From Duncaniella sp. (lineage in GTDB: Bacteria > Bacteroidota > Bacteroidia > Bacteroidales > Muribaculaceae), in assembly GCA_022511285.1 (NCBI GenBank), contig JAFLRW010000089.1, positions 1 to 7,647 on the forward strand: a stretch of DNA of 7,647 bases. Reading direction: 5' to 3'. The position numbers and the translations under genes are program-made. Under the pieces are notes generated by a model that did not search any database, was not told where the DNA came from, and worked only from the letters and a program-made list of their open reading frames with translations. Shown here piece after piece: positions 1 through 6,103 of this stretch (position 1 is the first letter of the stretch; each line of letters starts with the position of its first letter).

Positions 1-2235
1 GACACATGGACTCACGTCAACAACAACCTGAAGAAGACCCTCATGAAGCAAATGACCGAGGCCGACCAAGGTTTCAACTCCGTCTTCATGATGCTTGACT
101 CCGGCGCCCGTGGTTCTAAAGACCAGATTCGTCAGCTCTCCGGCATGCGTGGCCTTATGGCCAAACCGCAGAAAAGCGGCGCCGAAGGCGGTCAGATTAT
201 CGAAAACCCCATTCTCTCCAACTTCAAGGAGGGTCTGAGCGTGCTCGAATACTTCATCTCAACCCACGGTGCCCGAAAGGGTCTTGCCGACACCGCACTC
301 AAGACCGCCGACGCCGGTTACCTCACCCGTCGTCTCGTCGATGTGGCCCACGACGTCATCATCAACGAGACCGACTGCGGCACCCTCCGCGGCCTGGTAT
401 GCACCGAGATTAAAAACAACGATGAGGTCGTCGCATCTCTGGGCGAGCGAATCCTCGGCCGAGTTTCCGTTCACGACGTTATCGACCCCTCGACCGGCGA
501 GCTTATCGTGGCTGCCGGCGATGAGATTGACGATGCCGCGGCCGACCGTATCAACGCGTCGCCAATCGAGAGCGTAGAGATTCGCTCTGTGCTCACCTGC
601 GAGAGCCGGAAGGGAGTGTGCGCCAAATGTTACGGCCGGAATCTTGCCACTCACCGTATGGTGCAGATGGGCGAAGCTGTCGGCGTGATTGCCGCTCAGT
701 CTATCGGCGAGCCCGGTACTCAGCTTACCCTCCGTACATTCCACGTCGGTGGTGTGGCTTCAAACATCGCCGCCGTCAACTCGCTCACGTCTCGCTACGA
801 CGGTATCCTCGAAATCGAAGAGCTCCGCACCGTGCAGACCGATGAAATTGACGCTAAGGGCCGCAAGGTCGATGTTGTGATTGGCCGTCTCGCCGAAATG
901 CGCATCCTCGACCCGAAAACTAAGATGATGCTCACCAGCGCAAATATTCCATACGGTGCCAAACTCTACTTCGACAACGAATCAACCGTCAAGAAAGGCG
1001 ACCTCCTCTACGAATGGGACCCCTTCAACGCCGTTATCGTTTCCGAAGTGGCCGGTAAGGTGCGCTACGACAATCTCCAGGAGGGAATCACATATCGTGT
1101 CGATGCCGACGAGCAGACCGGTATCTCCGAGAAGATTATTATCGAAAGCAAAGAGCGCGGAAAAGTGCCCGAAGCCCATATTATCGGGCCCGACGGTGAG
1201 ACCCTCAAGACCTACGCTCTCCCCGTTGGCGCTCACCTTATGGTTGAGGACGGCGCCGAACTCAAGCGTGGCGAGGTGTTCGTTAAGATTCCCCGTGCCA
1301 CCGGTGGCGCCGGCGACATCACCGGCGGTCTGCCGCGTGTCACCGAGCTCTTCGAAGCCCGCAATCCTTCCAACCCCGCAATCGTGTCTGAAATTGACGG
1401 TGAAGTGCTCTTTGGAAAGGTTAAGCGCGGCAACCGCGAAATATCCGTCACCTCCAAGCTCGGTGAAACCAAGAAATACCTCGTGCCGCTGTCAAAACAG
1501 ATTCTCGTTCAGGAAAATGACTACGTCCGTGCAGGCACACCCCTCTCCGACGGTGCCATCACCCCTGCCGACATCCTCAACATCATGGGCCCCACAGCCG
1601 TCCAGGAATACATCGTCAACGAGGTTCAGGACGTCTACCGTATGCAGGGCGTGAAGATCAACGACAAGCACTTCGAAGTCATTGTCCGCCAGATGATGCG
1701 CAAAGTCAATATCCTCGACCCCGGCGACACTGGATTCCTCGAGCAGCAGGTTGTCGACAAGCGCGACTTCATGGAAGAAAACGACCGCATCTGGGGCAAA
1801 AAAGTGGTCCTCGATGCCGGCGACAGCGAAAACGTCAAGAAGGGCCAGATTATCACCGCCCGCAAGCTCCGCGACGAGAATTCGCAGCTCAAGCGTAAAG
1901 ACCTGAGACTCGTGATGGTGCGCGACGCTCAGCCCGCAACGTCCGAGCAGATTCTCCAAGGCATCACCCACGCTGCCCTGCAGACCTCTTCGTTCATGTC
2001 GGCCGCATCATTCCAGGAGACCACAAAGGTCCTCAACGAAGCTGCCATCAACGGTAAGACTGACTACCTTCAGGGCATGAAGGAGAACGTGATTTGCGGT
2101 CACCTCATCCCGGCAGGTACAGGTCTGAGAGCCTATGAGCGACTCGTTGTCACAGGTAAAGACGACTTCAATCCTCTCACCTCTGACGCCGACGAACTCT
2201 CTGACTCCGTAATGGCTGACCACGCCGAACTCTAA
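1..2235 (+). CDS. rpoC: DNA-directed RNA polymerase subunit beta' (C-terminal half, 5' end outside window)
   Basis: This is the largest subunit of core RNA polymerase and carries part of the active centre for transcription. The reading frame is open from base 1 (DTWTHVNNN...), so the ATG at 43 is internal; 744 residues are visible, about half of a typical beta'. In order: the F-loop (GARGS...GMRGLMAKP, about 100-168); the bridge helix (STHGARKGLADTALKT, about 241-348); the second zinc site with Cys at 376, 598, 619 and 628, keeping the C-x6-C-x2-C spacing; and the trigger loop (GEPGTQLTLRTFHVGG, about 706-753) with Arg at 733 and His at 742, matching E. coli R933 and H936. Next is an SI3-like insertion of about 185 residues (about 754-1310), then the conserved TGGLPRVTELFEAR and NEVQDVYRMQGVKINDKH blocks. 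The C-terminus has SFQETTKVLNEAAINGK and ENVICGHLIPAGTG. Stop is TAA. The position equivalent to E. coli M932 is Leu. Identity is near certain. Confidence 0.98.
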   Translation, partial: DTWTHVNNNLKKTLMKQMTEADQGFNSVFMMLDSGARGSKDQIRQLSGMRGLMAKPQKSGAEGGQIIENPILSNFKEGLSVLEYFISTHGARKGLADTALKTADAGYLTRRLVDVAHDVIINETDCGTLRGLVCTEIKNNDEVVASLGERILGRVSVHDVIDPSTGELIVAAGDEIDDAAADRINASPIESVEIRSVLTCESRKGVCAKCYGRNLATHRMVQMGEAVGVIAAQSIGEPGTQLTLRTFHVGGVASNIAAVNSLTSRYDGILEIEELRTVQTDEIDAKGRKVDVVIGRLAEMRILDPKTKMMLTSANIPYGAKLYFDNESTVKKGDLLYEWDPFNAVIVSEVAGKVRYDNLQEGITYRVDADEQTGISEKIIIESKERGKVPEAHIIGPDGETLKTYALPVGAHLMVEDGAELKRGEVFVKIPRATGGAGDITGGLPRVTELFEARNPSNPAIVSEIDGEVLFGKVKRGNREISVTSKLGETKKYLVPLSKQILVQENDYVRAGTPLSDGAITPADILNIMGPTAVQEYIVNEVQDVYRMQGVKINDKHFEVIVRQMMRKVNILDPGDTGFLEQQVVDKRDFMEENDRIWGKKVVLDAGDSENVKKGQIITARKLRDENSQLKRKDLRLVMVRDAQPATSEQILQGITHAALQTSSFMSAASFQETTKVLNEAAINGKTDYLQGMKENVICGHLIPAGTGLRAYERLVVTGKDDFNPLTSDADELSDSVMADHAEL

Positions 2236-2257
2236 CAGAGACACCATCCATTAAATC

Positions 2258-2300
2258 CACCCACCGCCCGGCCCCGACATCCGGATGGTGGGTGCTTTTA
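2258..2300 (+). terminator. Hairpin terminator downstream of rpoC
   Basis: A perfect 8-bp stem, CACCCACC (2258-2265) with GGTGGGTG (2287-2294), starts 22 nt after the rpoC stop. It can extend inward through a G-U pair, one mismatch and CCGG/CCGG (2268-2271 with 2281-2284), leaving a 9-nt loop. A short, interrupted U tract (CTTTTATTA, 2295-2303) follows. The position between the end of a highly expressed operon and a new promoter fits an intrinsic terminator. The weak U tract suggests that read-through into the hut genes is possible. Confidence 0.75.
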
Positions 2301-2314
2301 TTATGCTCCCGTGA

Positions 2315-2333
2315 GGGATTGCACACCAATCTC
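2315..2333. repeat. Short inverted repeat upstream of the hut promoter
   Basis: GATTG (2317-2321) and CAATC (2327-2331) form an exact inverted repeat around a 5-bp CACAC spacer. One further outward match (G2315/C2333) lies beyond a G/T mismatch. It lies about 20-40 bp upstream of the predicted -33 box, where an activator or repressor could bind. It is short enough to be chance, and no T tract follows, so a terminator is unlikely. Confidence 0.25.
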
Positions 2334-2353
2334 CTGCCTTTCAAGGATTTTGA

Positions 2354-2385
2354 TTTGGAATCACTCCCATTTTTGATTAATTTTG
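2354..2385 (+). promoter_or_regulatory. Predicted Bacteroidota-type promoter for the hut operon
   Basis: TTTG at 2354-2357 and TAATTTTG at 2378-2385 match the -33 (TTTG) and -7 (TAnnTTTG) elements of the Bacteroidota primary-sigma promoter. They are separated by 20 bp, the expected spacing. Transcription would start near 2389-2392, giving a leader of about 20 nt before the hutU ATG at 2409. The region is clearly AT-rich compared with the flanking genes. No Shine-Dalgarno sequence precedes the ATG, which is normal for this phylum. A second TTTG at 2349-2352 gives 25-bp spacing and is a poorer fit. Confidence 0.7.
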
Positions 2386-2408
2386 TGGGAAACTTACCTG
2401 AATCTCTT

Positions 2409-4409
2409 ATGAAAGACCATAGAATATTGCTCGACCCTGTTTGGCCCGAAATGCCTAAGACTGTCGACGGGATTCGTCGCGCTCCCGACCGCGGATACAC
2501 TCTTACGCCTGAAAAAACGAAGACGGCCCTAAAAAATGCCTTGCGATATCTCCCCCCGCAACTCCACGCCAAGGCTGCGCCGGAGTTTATGGAGGAGTTG
2601 CGAACCCGCGGCAGAATTTATGCCTATCGCTTCCGCCCGGAGGGTGATATCCGCCCTAAGCCTGTGCACGAATACAAGGGCAAATGCCTCGAAGGGAAGG
2701 CGTTTCAGGTGATGATTGACAATAATCTGAGCTTCGATATTGCTCTTTATCCCTATGAGCTTGTCACCTATGGCGAGACGGGGCAGGTTTGTCAAAACTG
2801 GCTTCAATATAGATTAATAAAACGATACCTCGAAGAGCTGACCGACAGCCAGACTCTCGTGATTGAAAGCGGCCACCCGCTCGGTTTATTCCCTTCCCAC
2901 AAAGATGCTCCGCGCGTAATTATTACAAACGCTATGATGGTGGGAATGTTTGATAATCTCGCCGACTGGCACGAGGCTATGCAGATGGGTGTGGCAAACT
3001 ACGGACAGATGACTGCCGGAGGCTGGATGTATATCGGCCCCCAAGGTATAGTCCACGGCACATTCAACACCATCCTAAACGCCGGCCGAATGAAGCTCGG
3101 CATCCCCGACGACGGCGACCTGAGCGGACATCTTTTTGTCTCCTCCGGTTTGGGTGGGATGAGTGGCGCTCAGCCTAAAGCGGCCCTCATTGCCGGCGCT
3201 GCGGCTATTATTGCCGAGGTTGACCTCTCGCGCATCGACACCCGCCGCAAACAGGGCTGGGTGGAGGTGGTCACTGACTCCATCCCCGAGGCTTTCACTC
3301 TGGCTCGCGACGCTATGAGCCGCAAGAAGCCCATCTCCATAGCTTACCACGGCAATATTGTCGACCTCCTGGAATATGCCGTGGCCAACAGCGTCAAAAT
3401 TGACATCCTGAGCGACCAGACAAGCTGCCACGCCGTCTACGAGGGCGGGTATTGTCCGGCGGGTATATCGTTTGATGAACGCACTCGCCTCCTCCACGAC
3501 GACCCCGCGGCCTTCCGTCGCTATGTCGACTCGACGCTGCGCCGACACTTCAATGCCATTAAGGCCCTCACGGCCGCAGGCACATATTTCTTTGACTATG
3601 GCAACTCCTTTATGAAAGCTATCTACGACGCCGGGGTCAAAGAGATTTCGCGCAACGGCATCGACGAGAAAGATGGCTTCATCTGGCCATCCTATGTCGA
3701 AGATATCATGGGCCCGATGCTTTTCGACTTCGGATACGGCCCGTTCCGTTGGGTCTGCCTGAGCGGCAAACACTCTGACCTCGTCAAGACCGACAAGGCG
3801 GCGATGGAGGTGATTGACCCCAACCGCCGTGGTCAGGACCGCGACAACTACAACTGGATTCGCGATGCAGAGAAAAATGCCCTCGTTGTCGGCACCGAAG
3901 CCCGAATCCTGTATCAGGACGCAATGGGGCGACTCAATATTGCCCTGCGCTTCAACGAGATGGTGCGCAACGGGGAGATTGGTCCTGTAATGTTAGGACG
4001 CGATCACCACGACGTCAGCGGCACCGACTCGCCTTTCCGCGAGACATCAAATATAAAAGACGGCTCCAATGTGATGGCCGATATGGCAGTGCAATGCTTT
4101 GCCGGAAACTGCGCCCGCGGCATGAGCCTGGTTGCCCTCCACAACGGCGGTGGTGTGGGTATAGGCAAGAGTATAAACGGCGGCTTCGGCATGGTGCTCG
4201 ACGGCTCCGAGCGCGTTGACCGTATCCTGCGCTCCGCTATGCTTTGGGATGTGATGGGGGGTGTGGCTCGCCGAAGCTGGGCCCGCAACGCTAACGCTAT
4301 GTCGACCGTCAGAGAATGGAACGAGACCCAGGGACAAAACGGGTTCTGCATCACAGAGCCATTCATCGCCGACGAAAGCCTAATCGAAAAAACAGTGTCT
4401 GAGATATGA
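2409..4409 (+). CDS. hutU: Urocanate hydratase (urocanase), long UROC1-like form
   Basis: This cytosolic, NAD+-dependent enzyme hydrates urocanate to 4-imidazolone-5-propanoate, the second step of histidine degradation. The product is 666 residues (MKDHRILLDPVWPEMPK...), nearer the length of animal UROC1 (about 676) than short bacterial HutU (about 550). Recognisable blocks are LRYLPP near the N-terminus, SGHPLGLFPS, YGQMTAGGWMYIGPQGIVHG (198-217), the glycine-rich NAD-binding SGLGGMSGAQPKA (from about 245), DQTSCH (336-341), GPFRWVCLSG (from 444), GRDHHDVSGTDSPFRET (530-546) and LHNGGGVGIGKSINGGFG. The frame stays open upstream to a GTG at 2292, but those 39 codons cover the terminator and promoter and look unlike the family, so I chose ATG 2409. 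The residue aligned with the reported catalytic Cys410 of Pseudomonas putida is Asp440. The last 4 nt overlap ftcD. Identity is very secure. Confidence 0.96.
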   Translation: MKDHRILLDPVWPEMPKTVDGIRRAPDRGYTLTPEKTKTALKNALRYLPPQLHAKAAPEFMEELRTRGRIYAYRFRPEGDIRPKPVHEYKGKCLEGKAFQVMIDNNLSFDIALYPYELVTYGETGQVCQNWLQYRLIKRYLEELTDSQTLVIESGHPLGLFPSHKDAPRVIITNAMMVGMFDNLADWHEAMQMGVANYGQMTAGGWMYIGPQGIVHGTFNTILNAGRMKLGIPDDGDLSGHLFVSSGLGGMSGAQPKAALIAGAAAIIAEVDLSRIDTRRKQGWVEVVTDSIPEAFTLARDAMSRKKPISIAYHGNIVDLLEYAVANSVKIDILSDQTSCHAVYEGGYCPAGISFDERTRLLHDDPAAFRRYVDSTLRRHFNAIKALTAAGTYFFDYGNSFMKAIYDAGVKEISRNGIDEKDGFIWPSYVEDIMGPMLFDFGYGPFRWVCLSGKHSDLVKTDKAAMEVIDPNRRGQDRDNYNWIRDAEKNALVVGTEARILYQDAMGRLNIALRFNEMVRNGEIGPVMLGRDHHDVSGTDSPFRETSNIKDGSNVMADMAVQCFAGNCARGMSLVALHNGGGVGIGKSINGGFGMVLDGSERVDRILRSAMLWDVMGGVARRSWARNANAMSTVREWNETQGQNGFCITEPFIADESLIEKTVSEI

Positions 4410-6103
4410 AGCAATTAATAGAATGTGTGCCCAACTTTTCCGAGGGGCGCGACAAGGCAAAGATACAGCAGATTGTTGATGCCATCAGTCTTGGCGGACA
4501 TGTGAGAGTCCTCGACGTTGATCCCGGCGAGGCCACAAACCGCACGGTGGTCACCTTTGTCGGGACACCTGACGAGGTGGTCGAGGCGGCCCTCCGTGGC
4601 ATGAAGATGGCTGCCCAACTCATTGATATGCGCGCCCACCACGGCGCCCATCCTCGCATGGGAGCCACCGATGTGCTCCCCCTTATTCCGGTGAGCGGAA
4701 TCACGCTTGAGGAGTGTGCCGCGCTGGCCCGCACTTTGGCGCAAAGAGCCGCCGACGAGCTCGGCATCCCCACATATTGCTACGAGGCCTCGGCTTTCAC
4801 GCCTGAGAGGAAAAATCTCGCCGTCTGCCGCCAAGGGGAATACGAAGGCCTGCCCGAGCGGATGGGCAGCAAGGAACTGGGACCCGATTTCGGCAATCGT
4901 CCTTTCGACGAGGCGGTCGCTGCAACAGGGTGCACCGCCGTGGGCGCCCGTGATTTCCTCATTGCAGTCAATTTCAATCTCAACACCACATCCACTCGCC
5001 GCGCCAATGCCATAGCTTTTGATGTTCGCGAAAAAGGCCGTCCGATGCGCGAAGGCGGAAAGCTGACCGGCAAGCCTTTAAAGGACGAAAACGGCAATCC
5101 CCTGATGATACCCGGCTCGCTAAAAGCCACGAAGGCTATCGGCTGGTATATAGATGAATACGGCATCGCACAGGTGTCTATGAACATCACAGACATTAAT
5201 CAGACGCCGCTCCATGTGGCCTTCGACGAGGTCTGTCGTGCCGCTGCCGCTCGAGGCTTGCGTGTCACCGGCACCGAGATTGTCGGACTTGTGCCTCGTC
5301 GCACTCTCATTGAAGCCGGAAAGCATTATCTCAGACTCCAACAGCGCTCCGCCGGTATCACCGACGACGAGATTATACATATCGCCGTGAAATCTATGGG
5401 CCTGGATGAACTCAAGCCTTTCGTGCGCGAAGAAAAGGTGATTGAAGATATGCTGGCTGATAAATCTGCCCGCCGACTTATTGACCTCACCGCAAAAGGT
5501 TTTGTCGACCTCACCGCATCCGAAGCCCCCGCTCCGGGTGGAGGGTCGGTCTCAGCCTACATGGGCGCATTGGCTGCCGCACTCGGCACTATGGTTGCCA
5601 ATCTTTCCGCCCATAAGGCCGGATGGGACGACCGCTGGGAAGAGTTCTCCGACTGGGCTGTCAAAGGACGTCGATTGGCCGACTCCCTTCTAGATCTCGT
5701 GGACGAGGACACAGAGGCCTTCAACCGCATCATGGCCGTGTTCTCAATGCCTAAATCCACCCCCGAGGAGCTTAAAGCACGAGCCGAGGCCCTCGAAGCT
5801 GCCACGCTATATGCAACAGAAGTGCCCCTGCGCACTATGAAGACTGCCCTCGAGACATTTGACGTAGTGGAAGCTATGGCACAGTACGGAAATCCCAATT
5901 CAGTCACTGATGCCGGAGTGGGTGCACTGGCTGCACGTGCTGCAGTGCTCGGCGCACAGCTCAATGTGAGGATTAACGCCGCCGGGCTCAAAGACCGCGC
6001 CGCCGCTGACAGCCTCACGGCTCAAGCCGACCGAATAGCTCGAAAAGCCAGCGAAAGAGAGGCCGATATCCTAAAAATGGTAAACGCAATTATCGATAAA
6101 TGA
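4406..6103 (+). CDS. ftcD: Bifunctional glutamate formimidoyltransferase / formimidoyl-THF cyclodeaminase
   Basis: This fused enzyme moves the formimino group of N-formimino-L-glutamate to tetrahydrofolate, giving L-glutamate, then deaminates formimino-THF to 5,10-methenyl-THF and ammonia. The product is 565 residues. The N-terminal transferase domain (about 1-335) begins MKQLIECVPNFSEG and carries the GAHPRMGATDV block. Its His82 aligns without a gap to catalytic His82 of mammalian FTCD. The C-terminal cyclodeaminase domain (about 355-565) has APAPGGGSV (374-382) and LVDEDTEAF, where Asp435 matches mammalian Asp412. Compared with human FTCD, about 20 extra residues (KPLKDENGNPLMIPG region, about 222-240) precede AIGWYIDEYGIAQVS. 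The start ATG at 4406 lies in the hutU stop (ATGA), and the end overlaps hutI in the same way, so the three proteins are probably translated in a coupled manner. No frameshift separates the domains. Confidence 0.95.
   Translation: MKQLIECVPNFSEGRDKAKIQQIVDAISLGGHVRVLDVDPGEATNRTVVTFVGTPDEVVEAALRGMKMAAQLIDMRAHHGAHPRMGATDVLPLIPVSGITLEECAALARTLAQRAADELGIPTYCYEASAFTPERKNLAVCRQGEYEGLPERMGSKELGPDFGNRPFDEAVAATGCTAVGARDFLIAVNFNLNTTSTRRANAIAFDVREKGRPMREGGKLTGKPLKDENGNPLMIPGSLKATKAIGWYIDEYGIAQVSMNITDINQTPLHVAFDEVCRAAAARGLRVTGTEIVGLVPRRTLIEAGKHYLRLQQRSAGITDDEIIHIAVKSMGLDELKPFVREEKVIEDMLADKSARRLIDLTAKGFVDLTASEAPAPGGGSVSAYMGALAAALGTMVANLSAHKAGWDDRWEEFSDWAVKGRRLADSLLDLVDEDTEAFNRIMAVFSMPKSTPEELKARAEALEAATLYATEVPLRTMKTALETFDVVEAMAQYGNPNSVTDAGVGALAARAAVLGAQLNVRINAAGLKDRAAADSLTAQADRIARKASEREADILKMVNAIIDK

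Noticed and set aside
259..744. 161-codon open frame antisense to rpoC.
   Set aside because: It lies wholly opposite conserved rpoC codons (bridge helix to trigger loop). GC-rich codon bias often opens such frames, and the translation matches no family I know.
956..1654. 232-codon + frame inside rpoC.
   Set aside because: Ser/Pro/Arg-rich out-of-frame translation typical of a shifted reading of biased codons; rpoC itself is intact.
1492..1971. 159-codon open frame antisense to rpoC.
   Set aside because: It is a frame shadow of conserved rpoC sequence with a low-complexity acidic translation and no start context.
2292..2408. Upstream GTG start for hutU adding 39 residues.
   Set aside because: The extension covers the terminator stem end and the predicted promoter, is AT-rich, and does not resemble urocanase N-termini. 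ATG 2409 gives the expected length of 666 residues.
2177..2572. Antisense open frame spanning the rpoC-hutU intergenic region.
   Set aside because: It runs through the terminator and promoter, has an Arg-rich non-family translation and no promoter on the - strand that I can see.
3075..3773. 232-codon open frame antisense to hutU.
   Set aside because: It is long but opposite the most conserved urocanase motifs. Its translation mirrors the sense codon pattern and shows no recognisable domain.
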